Made by a program: the position numbers and the translations under genes. The notes beneath the pieces are model-generated. The model did no database searches. It was not told the DNA's origin and saw only the letters and a list, made by a program, of their open reading frames with translations. Positions 7,868-16,311 of a stretch of 64,000 nucleotides of DNA are shown here, in pieces. The stretch's first letter is position 1. Every line of letters begins with the position of its first letter. Origin of the DNA: Xylanimonas protaetiae (GTDB taxonomy: Bacteria > Actinomycetota > Actinomycetes > Actinomycetales > Cellulomonadaceae); assembly GCF_004135385.1 (NCBI RefSeq), contig NZ_CP035493.1:434001-498000 (forward strand), written 5' to 3'.

Positions 7868-8275
7868 TCAGGCTGCGATGCCGAAGCGGGCGCGCGTGAC
7901 GACGTCGCCGGCAGCGACGGTCTCGTCCTCGGGGATCCGCGTGCGCGGCTCCACCCGGGCGTTCGCGCCCAGGCGCACGCCCTTCTCCAGGCGCGCGCCG
8001 TCGCCGACGGTCGCCCCCGGTCCCACGTGGACGTACTTGCCCACGACGACGTCCTCGCCGACGCGCGCGTCGGCGTCGATCCACGCGCCCGACGCGATGG
8101 TCGTGCCGGACTCGACGCGCGCGCCGGGCTCGACCCAGGCGTCGCGCGCGACGAACGCGGTCGCGTCGACGCTCGCCTGCGGCGAGACGAGCCCGCCGCC
8201 GTTGCGGTGACGGCGGTAGACGACGCGCTCGCCCGCCTCCTCGAACTCGACGCGCATGGTGCTGCGGCCGGACAT
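7868..8275 (-). CDS. Hexapeptide-repeat (left-handed beta-helix) protein
   Basis: A 135-residue protein with an N-terminal strand region (RVEFEEAGERVVYRRHRNGG) followed by about five turns of isoleucine-patch hexapeptides: VSPQASVDATAFVARDAWVE, TIASGAWIDADARVGEDVVVG, VGPGATVGDGARLEKGVRLG. Such folds belong to acyl- and acetyltransferases and to gamma-class carbonic anhydrases; here no transferase catalytic His motif can be singled out, so only the fold is called. ATG 8275 is chosen because GGGAGG lies 7 bases upstream. It follows the glycerate kinase gene on the same strand after 90 bases containing a small hairpin (8294-8315). Confidence 0.75.
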   Translation of the reverse strand: MSGRSTMRVEFEEAGERVVYRRHRNGGGLVSPQASVDATAFVARDAWVEPGARVESGTTIASGAWIDADARVGEDVVVGKYVHVGPGATVGDGARLEKGVRLGANARVEPRTRIPEDETVAAGDVVTRARFGIAA

Positions 8276-8293
8276 GCACTACCTCCCTCTCGG

Positions 8294-8315
8294 GACGCCG
8301 GTGGTGACGCACCGG
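8294..8315 (-). other. Short hairpin upstream of the hexapeptide gene
   Basis: CGCCGGTG and CACCGGCG form an 8-bp stem between the glycerate kinase stop and the next gene. Too short to call a terminator with confidence; it could be an attenuator or a weak terminator. Confidence 0.3.
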
Positions 8316-8365
8316 CGACCTCGTGAAGGGAAGCGCAATCCCCCTCCGGGGTATTCCCGGCGCCG

Positions 8366-9526
8366 CTACGGGCCCAGGACCAGGGACGTCACCGACGACG
8401 CGACGTCCGTGAGGCGCTGTGCGGTGCGGTCGAGCAGGTCGTCGAGCGTCGTCGGCCCGGGCGCGATCGAGAACGCCGCCCGGATGCCCGCCGCGCGCGC
8501 CTGCGCGGCAGGCAGCAGCACCTGACCTGCGACGACGACGACGGGCGGCCGCGCGGGCGACGCGGCCGCGGCCCTCGCGACCCCGTCGGGCACCTTCCCG
8601 CGCACCGACTGCGAGTCGAACGACCCCTCCCCCGTGATGACGAGGGCGGCGTCGGCGAGCGCCGCGGGCAGCCCGACGGCCTCGGCGACCAGGTCGGCGC
8701 CGCGCTCCACCGTGGCGCCGAGCACCGCGACGAGCGCGGCAGGCACCCCGCCGGCGGCGCCCGCGCCGGGCAGCTCGCGGACGGCGACCCGCGTCTCCCG
8801 CTCGAGCACCCCGGCCCAGCGGGCGAGCGCCTCGTCGAGGAACACGACGTCGCCGGGCTGCGCGCCCTTCTGCGGCCCGAACACGGCGGCGGCGCCGTGC
8901 TCGCCCGTCAGGGGGTTGGTGACGTCGACCGCGAGCCGCCACCGCACGGCGCGCGCCCGCGGGTGCAGCCCGGTGAGGTCGAGCGATGCCGCGCGCGCGA
9001 GCCCTTCGCCGCCGTCGGGCACCTCCTCGCCCGCGGCGTCGAGCACGCGGACGCCCAGGCCCGTCAGGACGCCGGCGCCGCCGTCGGTGGACGCGGAGCC
9101 CCCGAGGCACACGATGACCTCCTCGACGCCGGCGTCGAGGACCGCAGCGGCGACGTCGCCGGTGCCGCGGGTGTGCGCGTGCAGCGGCTGGCGCTGCACG
9201 TCGCTCACGGCGGGCAGCCCGGAGGCGGAGGCGAGCTCGACGACGCCCACGCGGCCGTCGGGCGACGCGGCCCAGAAGGCCGTCGTCGGCCGCCCGAGGG
9301 CGTCGACCGTGGCCAGGGCGTGCTGCGGCACGTCCCAGGCGGCGGCGAGCGCCGCGAGCGTGCCCTCGCCGCCGTCCGCCATCGGCAGGCGCGTCACCCG
9401 CGCGGTGGGGACGGCGGCGAGGACGCCGGCGGCGAGCGCGGCCGCGACGTCGACCGCCGCGAGCGACCCCTTGAAGGAGTCGGGGGCGACGACGACGTGC
9501 GGACCGGTGCCTGCGGTGCTGGTCAC
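8366..9526 (-). CDS. Glycerate 2-kinase (GarK/GlxK family)
   Basis: Phosphorylates D-glycerate with ATP. The 386-residue protein has the family start VVVAPDSFKGSL, ADGGEGT, the CLGGSASTDGGAG loop, DVTNPLTGEHGAA and VFGPQKGA, and the C-terminal LVITGEGSFDSQSVRGKVP, all typical of type-1 glycerate kinases. GTG 9526 is chosen because it overlaps the stop of the upstream MMPL gene (GTGA), so the two are translationally coupled. An earlier start would run deep into the MMPL frame. Pairing of a glycerate kinase with a lipid/drug exporter has no obvious metabolic logic. Confidence 0.9.
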   Translation of the reverse strand: MTSTAGTGPHVVVAPDSFKGSLAAVDVAAALAAGVLAAVPTARVTRLPMADGGEGTLAALAAAWDVPQHALATVDALGRPTTAFWAASPDGRVGVVELASASGLPAVSDVQRQPLHAHTRGTGDVAAAVLDAGVEEVIVCLGGSASTDGGAGVLTGLGVRVLDAAGEEVPDGGEGLARAASLDLTGLHPRARAVRWRLAVDVTNPLTGEHGAAAVFGPQKGAQPGDVVFLDEALARWAGVLERETRVAVRELPGAGAAGGVPAALVAVLGATVERGADLVAEAVGLPAALADAALVITGEGSFDSQSVRGKVPDGVARAAAASPARPPVVVVAGQVLLPAAQARAAGIRAAFSIAPGPTTLDDLLDRTAQRLTDVASSVTSLVLGP

Positions 9527-11628
9527 TCGGTCGACGATACCGAGACGAACTCGCTCGTGAGCCGCGGAGCGGGCTTGAGCACGAGGTGCAGCGGCCACCA
9601 CATCGTGTCCCCGACATCGAGCGTCAGGGCCGTGACCAGCACGGACCGCACGACGATCGTGTCGAGCAGGACGCCGAACGCGACGGTGAACCCGATCTCG
9701 GCGAAGCTCACGACGGGCAGGGTCGCCAGGGCCGCGAAGGTGCCCGCGAGCACCAGGCCGGCCGACGTGATGACGCCGCCCGTGGCCGCGAGCCCGCGCA
9801 CCGCGCCCTGCCGGGTGCCGTGGAGCAGCGACTCCTCCCGCACGCGGGTCATGAGGAAGATGTTGTAGTCGATGCCGAGCGCCACGAGGAACACGAACGA
9901 GAACAGCGGCATGGACGGGTCGGCCCCGGCGAAGTCGAGCACGTGCCGGAACACCAGGGCGCTGACGCCGAGCGCGGCCCCGAAGGACAGGACCACGGTG
10001 CCCATGAGCAGCAGCGGCGCGACGAGGGAGCGCAGCAGCAGGGCCAGGACCACGAGCACGGTGACGAGGATCGCGGGCATGACGACGCGGTTGTCGGCGC
10101 TCGCGGCGGCCAGGGTGTCGACCGTGGTGGCGGTCGCGCCGCCCACCTGGGCGTCCGCGCCCTCGATGGCGTGGACGGCGTCGCGCGCCCGGTCGACGGT
10201 CGCCTCGGCGGCCTCGGAGTCGGGCGCGTCGAGCAGCGTGGCCTCCACGACGGCGTCCGCGCCGGAGACGACGGGGTCGGTGATCGAGGCCGGGTCGAGC
10301 CCGGTGACGCCGGCCAGCGCCGTGGTCACCGCGCCGATGGCGTCGGCGTCCGCGACCACGACGACCGGCTGCCCCGCCCCCGCGGGGAAGTGCGCGGCGA
10401 GCTCCTTGCCGGCGACGATCGACGGCTGCTCGCCGCGGAACGACTGCTCGGCGGTCAGGCCCGTCGCGGAGAGCTGCACGACGCCGACCGACATCGCCGC
10501 GAGCACGAGCGACGTCGTCACCCAGGTGCGGCGCGGCGCCTTGCTGATGCGGGCGCCCAGGCGCGCCCAGATGCCGTGCGCGGTCGGCTCCGGCGCGCCC
10601 AGGGCGGGCACGCGCGGCCAGAACACCCACCGCCCGCACACCACGAGCAGCGCCGGCAGCAGCGTGAGCATGACGGCGACGGCCACGACGACGCCGATCG
10701 CGGCCACCGGCCCCAGCCCGGACGTCGACGCGAGCTGGGCGAGCACAAGGCACAGCATGCCGAGGGCCACGGTCGCGCCGGACGCGATGATCGCGGGCGC
10801 GGCCCGGTGCAGCGCGACGGCCATGGCCTCGTGCCGGTCGGCGTGCCGTCGCAGCTCCTCGCGGTACCGCGCCACGAGCAGCAGCGCGTAGTCGGTGCCC
10901 GCGCCGAACACGAGCACCGTGAGGATGCCCTGCGACTGCGCGTTCACCTCGAGGACGCCCTCCCGGGCGAGCACCGCGATGACGGCCTGCGCCACCACGA
11001 GCGAGACGCCCGCCGAGACGAGCGGCAGCACCCACAGCACGGGGCTGCGGTACGTCAGCAGCAGGATGACGACGACGACGCCCATGGCCGCGTACAGCAG
11101 CGTCGACTCGATGCCGGAGAAGGCCGTCGCGGAGTCCGCCGCCATCCCCGCGGGGCCCGTGATGCCGACACGGAGCCCGTCGGCGCCGTCCTGCGCGATC
11201 GCCCGGACCTCGTCGACGAACCCGGGCGCGGCGTCCCAGCCCGCGTCGCCCATCGTGTACGGGACGATGACCTGGACCGCCTTGCCGTCCTGCGACAGGA
11301 ACGGGCCCATCACGTCGCCGTCGACGCCGGCGAGCGCCGCGAACGCCGCGACGTCCGCGGTGGCCTTCGCCAGGTCGACGGGTGTGACGCCCGCGTCGCG
11401 CACATAGCCGACGACGGCGGTCGCGACGTCCTCCTCGCCGAGCGCCTGCGTGCGGTCCAGCACCTCCGTGGACTCGGCGTTCGTGGGCAGCCAGGCCTTG
11501 GAGTCGTTGGACTGGTGCTGGGTGAGCGTGCCCGCGAGCGGGCTCAGGAGCGCCGCGGCGGCGACCCACGCGGCGACGATCAGCCACTTGGCGAGGCGGT
11601 GCGTGATCCAGCGGGGCACAGCGGACAT
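9523..11628 (-). CDS. MMPL-family membrane transporter (RND superfamily)
   Basis: A 701-residue integral membrane protein with the two-fold RND layout: an N-terminal transmembrane segment (WLIVAAWVAAAALL), a soluble loop, a block of five to six helices with AGTDYALLLVARYREEL (the proton-relay and sterol-sensing-like region), then a second loop and a second helix block with VALGIDYNIFLMTRVREES. The conserved Asp-Tyr pair occurs in both halves. Family members export lipids or drugs using the proton gradient. ATG 11628 has GGGAGA 5 bases upstream. MarR lies 157 bases upstream on the same strand and may regulate it; glycerate kinase is coupled downstream. Confidence 0.9.
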   Translation of the reverse strand: MSAVPRWITHRLAKWLIVAAWVAAAALLSPLAGTLTQHQSNDSKAWLPTNAESTEVLDRTQALGEEDVATAVVGYVRDAGVTPVDLAKATADVAAFAALAGVDGDVMGPFLSQDGKAVQVIVPYTMGDAGWDAAPGFVDEVRAIAQDGADGLRVGITGPAGMAADSATAFSGIESTLLYAAMGVVVVILLLTYRSPVLWVLPLVSAGVSLVVAQAVIAVLAREGVLEVNAQSQGILTVLVFGAGTDYALLLVARYREELRRHADRHEAMAVALHRAAPAIIASGATVALGMLCLVLAQLASTSGLGPVAAIGVVVAVAVMLTLLPALLVVCGRWVFWPRVPALGAPEPTAHGIWARLGARISKAPRRTWVTTSLVLAAMSVGVVQLSATGLTAEQSFRGEQPSIVAGKELAAHFPAGAGQPVVVVADADAIGAVTTALAGVTGLDPASITDPVVSGADAVVEATLLDAPDSEAAEATVDRARDAVHAIEGADAQVGGATATTVDTLAAASADNRVVMPAILVTVLVVLALLLRSLVAPLLLMGTVVLSFGAALGVSALVFRHVLDFAGADPSMPLFSFVFLVALGIDYNIFLMTRVREESLLHGTRQGAVRGLAATGGVITSAGLVLAGTFAALATLPVVSFAEIGFTVAFGVLLDTIVVRSVLVTALTLDVGDTMWWPLHLVLKPAPRLTSEFVSVSSTE

Positions 11629-11733
11629 GGGAGTCTCCCGTGGCGGAGTGGTGGAAGAGACGTGGCGCCCTCTCAGGCTGCCGCCGCGTCCTGGCCCGCC
11701 GTAACCAGGGATCCCCCGACTTCGCAGGGGGGT

Positions 11734-11756
11734 CACCCCGAGGTCCGCCCGGGGTG
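11734..11756. promoter_or_regulatory. Inverted repeats in the marR-mmpL gap
   Basis: CACCCCG (11734-11740) and CGGGGTG (11750-11756) form a perfect 7-bp inverted repeat. A C-run/G-run pair lies just beside it (about 11713-11732), and GGGTGCGCACCC is palindromic at its edge. It could end the marR message or be the MarR operator; the sequence does not decide. Confidence 0.35.
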
Positions 11757-11785
11757 CGCACCCTAGGGAGGGCGCCGTGCCCGGT

Positions 11786-12259
11786 TCAGGACCTGTCGGG
11801 GGCCGCGATGCCAGCCTGCGCCGAGCGCAGCCGCTCCAGCAGGCCGCGCAGGGCGCGCTGCTCGTCGTCGTCGAGCGCGCCCCCGACGAACCGGCCGATG
11901 GCCTCCTGGTGCCGGGCGCCGACGTCGTGCTGGAGCCGGCGCCCTTCCGCGGTCAGCGTCACGAGCGTGCCGCGCGCGTCGTCCGACGGCGTGGAGCGCG
12001 TCAGCAGGCCGCGCGACTCCATGCGCTCCACGAGGCGGGACACGGACGACTGGACCAGGAACAGGCGGCCCGTGAGGTCACGCAGGCGCAGGGCGCCGCC
12101 CGCCTGTGTGAGGACGAACAGCACGTCGTACTCGCGCAGCGACACCTCGTGCCAGATCGGGTCCTCCTGGAGGCGGCGCAGCAGCTCGGCCTGCGTGCGG
12201 AAGAGCGCCTCCCACGTGGCGGCCGCGCGGCGGTCCGACGTCGGGTGCTGCTCGGCCAC
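11786..12259 (-). CDS. MarR family transcriptional regulator
   Basis: A 157-residue winged-helix regulator. LREYDVLFVLTQAGGALRL (helices 2-3), the recognition helix VQSSVSRLVERMESRGLL and the wing DDARGTLVTLTAEGRRL are in the right order and spacing for MarR. GTG 12259 is chosen; it lies 9 bases after the uppS stop, so it may be read from the uppS promoter. Its nearest downstream gene is the MMPL exporter, a common target for MarR repressors. No ligand can be inferred. Confidence 0.88.
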   Translation of the reverse strand: MAEQHPTSDRRAAATWEALFRTQAELLRRLQEDPIWHEVSLREYDVLFVLTQAGGALRLRDLTGRLFLVQSSVSRLVERMESRGLLTRSTPSDDARGTLVTLTAEGRRLQHDVGARHQEAIGRFVGGALDDDEQRALRGLLERLRSAQAGIAAPDRS

Positions 12260-12268
12260 GGGCCGGCC

Positions 12269-13033
12269 TCAGCGACCGAGCCGGCGCTCGCGGCGCGTGA
12301 AGTCGCGCAGCGCGCGCAGGAAGTCCACGCGGCGGAAGTCGGGCCAGTAGGCCTCGCAGAAGTACAGCTCGGAGTGCGCCGACTGCCACATGAGGAACCC
12401 GCCGATGCGCTGCTCGCCGCTCGTGCGGATGACGAGCTCGGGGTCGGGCTGCCCGGCCGTGTAGAGGTGGCCAGCGATGTCGTCGACGTCGATGCGCTCG
12501 GCGAGCTCGGCGATCGTCGCGCCGGCCTCGTCCTGCTCGCGCAGCCAGGACCGGACGGCGTCGGCGATCTCGTGGCGGCCGCCGTACCCGATGGCCACGT
12601 TGACCTGCAGCCCGCGGACGCCGACGGTCTGGTCGGCGGCCTGGCGCAGCGCGACGGCGAGCCGCTCGGGCAGCAGGTCCAGGCGCCCGACGACGCGCAC
12701 GCGCCAGCGCCGGGAGTCGGCGAGGCCGCGCACGGCGTCCTCGATGATGTCGAGCAGGTCGTCGAGCTCGCCGGCCGAGCGGGCGAGGTTGTCGGTGGAG
12801 AGCATCCACAGGGTGACGACCTCGATGCCGAGGTCCTCGGCCCAGCCGAGGAACTCGGTGATCTTGTCGGCCCCGCGCCGGTGCCCGGTGGCCGCCGTCT
12901 CGCCGAACGACTTCGCCCAGCGACGGTTGCCGTCGAGGATGACGCCGACGTGCCGAGGCAGGCGGTCGGGGGTGAGCCCGGCGGCGAGGAGGCGACGCTC
13001 GTACAGGCGGTAGAGCGTGTGGGGCAGGCGCAC
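12269..13033 (-). CDS. uppS: Isoprenyl transferase (cis-prenyl diphosphate synthase, UppS family)
   Basis: Makes the polyprenyl diphosphate carrier for cell-wall synthesis by cis-condensation of isopentenyl units. The 254-residue protein has the P-loop-like HVGVILDGNRRWAK with the catalytic Asp, TLWMLSTDNLARS, NVAIGYGGRHEI and the C-terminal PELVIRTSGEQRIGGFLMWQ plus EAYWPDFR. GTG 13033 is chosen because TACCGT (13040-13045, this strand) lies 6 bases upstream, the leaderless layout seen elsewhere; an upstream extension would carry a basic, non-conserved tail. Chain length (Z-decaprenyl or undecaprenyl) cannot be told. Confidence 0.93.
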   Translation of the reverse strand: MRLPHTLYRLYERRLLAAGLTPDRLPRHVGVILDGNRRWAKSFGETAATGHRRGADKITEFLGWAEDLGIEVVTLWMLSTDNLARSAGELDDLLDIIEDAVRGLADSRRWRVRVVGRLDLLPERLAVALRQAADQTVGVRGLQVNVAIGYGGRHEIADAVRSWLREQDEAGATIAELAERIDVDDIAGHLYTAGQPDPELVIRTSGEQRIGGFLMWQSAHSELYFCEAYWPDFRRVDFLRALRDFTRRERRLGR

Positions 13034-13039
13034 GCGTCC

Positions 13040-13045
13040 ACGGTA
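13040..13045 (-). promoter_or_regulatory. -10 box TACCGT of leaderless uppS promoter
   Basis: TACCGT on the minus strand, 6-base spacer, then GTG 13033. There is no purine-rich ribosome site in the spacer. Confidence 0.5.
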
Positions 13046-13166
13046 CCGGCCCCGGCAACCCCCGCCGGACGGTCTCACGTCGTGCGACCGCACGGGGCGA
13101 CGGATCTTCACCGGTCGGGCACGCAATGCGCCTCGCTCGCCTGGCACCGCAAGGCTACGGTGACGT

Positions 13167-13186
13167 AACCTACGCAAGCGTAGGTT
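13167..13186. promoter_or_regulatory. Perfect 20-bp palindromic operator
   Basis: AACCTACGCAAGCGTAGGTT: 9-bp perfect arms around AA, 38 bases before the trhA start codon. Arms of this length and composition are typical of TetR-family operators. No TetR gene is in the window, so the regulator is elsewhere. Confidence 0.6.
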
Positions 13187-13224
13187 GCGATCCTGCCTAC
13201 GGCCCACCACCGAGGAGACCACCC

Positions 13225-13982
13225 GTGTCAGCTCACGCCGACCCCCGCTCCGGCCGCGACGTCGTGCCGGACTCGATCGACGCCGCCCGCACTGCCGTCT
13301 CCCACACGGCCAGGTCGGTCTCCACCACGGTCGGCACCGCCGTCGCGCAGCTCAAGCCGAGGCTCCGCGGGTGGATCCACGCCGTGACGACGCCGCTCGC
13401 GCTCGCCGCCGGGATCGTGCTCATCGTGCTGTCGCCGCCCGTGGCCGGGAGGGTCGCGGCGACCATCTTCATGGTGACGTCGCTGTCCCTGTTCGGGATG
13501 AGCGCGATCTACCACCGCGGGCGGTGGTCGGCCAAGGTGCACGCCGTGCTGCGGCGCATCGACCACGCCAACATCTTCCTCATCATCGCGGGCACCTACA
13601 CCCCGCTCGCGGTGCTGCTGCTGCCCCCGAGACCGCGACGGTGCTGCTCCTCCTGGTGTGGGGCGGCGCGGCCGCCGGCCTGCTCGCCCACCTCTTCTGG
13701 ATGACCGCGCCGCGCTGGGTGTACGTGCCCATGTACGTCGCGCTGGGCTGGGCGGCCGTCGCGTACATGAACCAGTTCTGGGCCGCGGGCGGCCCCGCCG
13801 TCGTCTGGCTCATCATCTCCGGCGGCATCGCCTACACGCTCGGCGCCGTCATCTACGGCGCCAAGTTCCCCAACCCGTCGCCGCGCTGGTTCGGGTTCCA
13901 CGAGATCTTCCACGCGCTGACGGTGGCCGGCTTCGCCTGCCACACGGTCGCCATCTTCATCGCGGCGGTCGCGGCCCGCTGA
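13225..13982 (+). pseudogene. TrhA / haemolysin III (PAQR-fold) membrane protein, broken by an apparent one-base deletion
   Basis: Seven-helix membrane protein of the haemolysin III family. The first frame (from GTG 13225, with GAGGAG 9 bases upstream) gives FGMSAIYHRGRWSAK with the conserved metal-site His and IDHANIFLIIAGTYTPL; the second frame continues TATVLLLLVWGGAAAGLL, GAVIYGAKFPNP and FHEIFHALTVAGFACHTVAIF with the other metal-site His residues. The frames join exactly at the C run 13624-13628: six C instead of five restores a 252-residue protein of normal length. All catalytic/metal residues are intact, so a base-calling error is more likely than decay. A 20-bp palindrome upstream suggests repression. 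The last 40 bases before the next gene hold a tandem repeat. Confidence 0.8.
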
Positions 13983-14025
13983 CGCGACGGCCCGGCCCGC
14001 TGGGCGCGACGGCCCGGCCCGCTGG
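13982..14025. repeat. 22-bp tandem duplication after trhA
   Basis: CGCGACGGCCCGGCCCGCTGG occurs twice head to tail (13983-14003 and 14005-14025), filling the gap between the trhA stop and the convergent nitrilase gene. No hairpin terminator is visible here. Confidence 0.7.
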
Positions 14026-14027
14026 CC

Positions 14028-14849
14028 TCAGGCCGGCGTGACGCGGTAGCGGCGGTTCTCCAGGGACGGGTTCGTCGCGCGCGCCGCGGCGATCGCGGCC
14101 GGGTCGAGCGTCGTCACCGCGACCTGCGGCGCCTCGTCCAGCTCGAGCGCGACGACGCCGTCCGGGCCCGCCACGAGCGAGCGGCCCGTCACGGTGCGCC
14201 CCGCCATGCCGACGCCCACCACGACGACGGTGTTCTCGAGCGCGCGGGCGCGCAGCAGCGTGCGCCAGTGGTCGGCCTTGAGCGGGCCGGCGGCCCACGC
14301 GGCCGGGTAGAGCAGCACGTGCGCGCCCGCGTCGACGACACGGCGCGCCGACTCCGGGAACCGCAGGTCGTAGCAGGTCAGGACGCCGAACGGCATCCCC
14401 CGCACGACGAGGACGAGCGGCTCGGCGTCCGCCGCACCCGCCTCGAGCCGGTCCGACTCGCGCGCGCCGAACGCGTCGTACAGGTGCACCTTGCGGTACG
14501 TCCCGGCGAGCTCGCCGTCGGCGCCGACGGCCACGACGGCGTTGGACCCGCGCTCGGGCGTCGCGCCCGGCAGGACCGTCCCCGCGACGACCGCGAGCCC
14601 GTGCTCCCGGGCCAGGCCGCGCAGCAGCGTGACGAACGGCCCGTCGAGCGGTTCGGCGTGCTCGGCCCCGACGCCGCGGGGCTCGTACCCCGACGCGTAC
14701 TCGGGCAGCACGACGAGGTCGGCGCCCGCCCCGGCGGCCTCCCGCACCACGCGCGCGACGGCGTCGCGGTTGGCCGCATGGTCCGCGGCGACCTCGACCT
14801 GTGCGATCGCGACCCGGACGGCGCCCGGGTCAGTCGCCGCCACCGCCAC
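14028..14849 (-). CDS. Carbon-nitrogen hydrolase (nitrilase superfamily)
   Basis: Cytoplasmic amidase/nitrilase fold. The 273-residue protein has the complete Glu-Lys-Cys triad: Glu50 in VVLPEYASG, Lys120 in YRKVHLYD and Cys159 in LTCYDLRFPE, plus the family ending SLENRRYR. Length is typical. GTG 14849 is chosen because AGGGG lies 4 bases upstream; GTG codons at 14843 and 14894 are alternatives. It overlaps the end of the preceding membrane-protein gene by about 20 bases and completes an mca-membrane protein-nitrilase operon. The substrate (perhaps an omega-amide or a mycothiol-pathway product) is not determined. Confidence 0.85.
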   Translation of the reverse strand: MAVAATDPGAVRVAIAQVEVAADHAANRDAVARVVREAAGAGADLVVLPEYASGYEPRGVGAEHAEPLDGPFVTLLRGLAREHGLAVVAGTVLPGATPERGSNAVVAVGADGELAGTYRKVHLYDAFGARESDRLEAGAADAEPLVLVVRGMPFGVLTCYDLRFPESARRVVDAGAHVLLYPAAWAAGPLKADHWRTLLRARALENTVVVVGVGMAGRTVTGRSLVAGPDGVVALELDEAPQVAVTTLDPAAIAAARATNPSLENRRYRVTPA

Positions 14850-15288
14850 CGTCCCCTGCAGACCCGCTGTCGACGCCACCGCCGTCGAAGCCACCGTGCG
14901 TCGTGCGAGACGTCGGCGCGTGCGACGGCATCACGCCGCGCGACGGCATCACGCCGTGCGACGGCGTCGGGCCGTGCCCCGGCGTCGTGTCCCCGAACGG
15001 CGTCCCGCCGTCGAGCACGCCCGGCACGGTGGGCTCGGGTGCCCGGACCGGCAGCGGGAAGCCGTGGCCCACGCGGGCCGGCTCGGAGAGCTCCAGGCCC
15101 TGCGACCGCGCGTTGCGGGCCGTGCGGCGCAGCGAGCGCGTCATGAGCTGGAACAGGCCGATGGCGGCGAGCACCACCGCGAACGTGACGAGGAAGCCCA
15201 CGATGCCGGGCGTCACCGTCGCCGCGTCGAGCTGCTCGGCGGGCGAGGGCGACGGCGCGGGTGCCGCGGCCAGCAGCAGGGCGATCAC
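14830..15288 (-). CDS. Small membrane protein with repetitive tail, mca operon
   Basis: A 152-residue protein: a hydrophobic N terminus (ALLLAAAPAPSPSPAEQ), one clear transmembrane helix (GIVGFLVTFAVVLAAIGLFQL), a basic juxtamembrane stretch (MTRSLRRTARNARSQG) and a proline/glycine/His tail with HGVMPS-type repeats near residues 115-135. Helix plus positive-inside stretch places the tail in the cytoplasm. GTG 15288 overlaps the mca stop (GTGA), so it is coupled to Mca. Similar small membrane proteins next to mca are common in actinobacteria but have no known function. The tail has changed by short tandem duplication (units around 14935-14960). Confidence 0.7.
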   Translation of the reverse strand: MIALLLAAAPAPSPSPAEQLDAATVTPGIVGFLVTFAVVLAAIGLFQLMTRSLRRTARNARSQGLELSEPARVGHGFPLPVRAPEPTVPGVLDGGTPFGDTTPGHGPTPSHGVMPSRGVMPSHAPTSRTTHGGFDGGGVDSGSAGDGGGGGD

Positions 15289-16220
15289 GAGGCCACCTCC
15301 GTCCCGCGGATGCCGGCGAACAGGTCGTCCTCGACGGCCCCGCGCTCGACGGCCGGGGGCACGCGGCTCGCGGCGAGCTCGTACTCGTCCCACGGCCAGA
15401 CGTCGGCCTCGATGTCGCGCGGCACGGCGAAGAAGAAGCCCTCCGGGTCGATCTGCGAGGCGTGCGCGGTGAGCGCGGCGTCGCGCGCGGGGAAGTAGCC
15501 GGCCACCGGCACGAGCGTCGTGACCTGCCGCTCCGGGATCTCGCGCGCCGTGCGCGACTCGATCCAGTCGCCGAACGGTGACTCGAGCCCCTGGCCCTCC
15601 ATGGCCTCGTGGACGGCGCGCAGCCGCCGCAGCGAGAAGCCGTGGTTGTAGTAGAGCTTGAGCGGAGTCCACGGGGCGGCACCGCCGTCGACGACGTAGC
15701 GGTGCGGGTCGCCGGCGGCCTCCCACGCCTCCATGGACACGGTGTGGCAGTAGATGTGGTCGGGGTGCGGGTAGCCGCCCGACGGGTCGTACGTGGTGAT
15801 GACGTGCGGGCGGAACCGGCGCACGGCCTCGACCAGCGGCGCCGCGGCCTGCTCGACCGGCACGCGCGCGAACGCGTCGTCCGGCAGCGGCGGCAGCGGG
15901 TCGCCCTCCGGCAGGCCGGAGTCGGTGAAGCCGAGCCAGTGCTGCGCGACGCCGAGCGCCGCCGCGGCGTCGGCCATCTCCAGCCGGCGCACCGCGCGCT
16001 TGCCCTCGATCGACGCGAACTCGTGGCCCGCGGGCACCTCGAACGTCGGGTTGAGCACGTCGCCCCGCTCGCCGCCCGTGCACGTCACCACCAGCACCTC
16101 GGCACCCTCGGCGGCGTACCTGGCCATGGTGGCCGCGCCCTTGCTCGACTCGTCGTCGGGGTGCGCGTGCACGGCCATGAGCCGCAGCCTGCCGTCCGTA
16201 CCTAGCGGGGCGCTGGTCAA
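15285..16220 (-). CDS. mca: Mycothiol S-conjugate amidase Mca (TTG start)
   Basis: Zinc amidase that cuts mycothiol conjugates so that the mercapturic acid can be exported. The 311-residue protein has the zinc site VHAHPDDESSKGA, TCTGGERGD, a YDPSGGYPHPDHIYCH motif with two further metal/active-site His residues, and WPWDEYELA. The PHPDH motif and overall length favour Mca over the MshB deacetylase. TTG 16220 is chosen because GGAGG lies 6 bases upstream and the conserved LRLMAVHAHPDDE begins soon after; no ATG or GTG fits between. It diverges from the DUF4307 gene and heads an operon with a small membrane protein and a nitrilase-like amidase. Confidence 0.9.
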   Translation of the reverse strand: MTSAPLGTDGRLRLMAVHAHPDDESSKGAATMARYAAEGAEVLVVTCTGGERGDVLNPTFEVPAGHEFASIEGKRAVRRLEMADAAAALGVAQHWLGFTDSGLPEGDPLPPLPDDAFARVPVEQAAAPLVEAVRRFRPHVITTYDPSGGYPHPDHIYCHTVSMEAWEAAGDPHRYVVDGGAAPWTPLKLYYNHGFSLRRLRAVHEAMEGQGLESPFGDWIESRTAREIPERQVTTLVPVAGYFPARDAALTAHASQIDPEGFFFAVPRDIEADVWPWDEYELAASRVPPAVERGAVEDDLFAGIRGTEVAS

Positions 16221-16311
16221 GGGTGACCTCCATCGAAGACGAGCAACGTCACACGGTCCTGGCGCACCCCCATGCACGATGTGGCGCGCGTATCGACCAC
16301 AATCATGCTCC

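Noticed and set aside
9586-11766. Large plus-strand open frames opposite the MMPL gene
   Set aside because: Composition is dominated by His, Arg, Gly and Asp, the reverse complement of a hydrophobic membrane protein; no motif.
13225-13704. TrhA as a genuine truncated protein
   Set aside because: The second half, with all conserved His residues, continues in the next frame right at a C run; a real truncation would not keep intact downstream motifs for long.
14935-14960. Repeats in the small membrane-protein gene as a possible CRISPR-like array
   Set aside because: The units are in frame, contiguous and code a HGVMPS-type tail; there are no spacers. No CRISPR array was found anywhere in the window.
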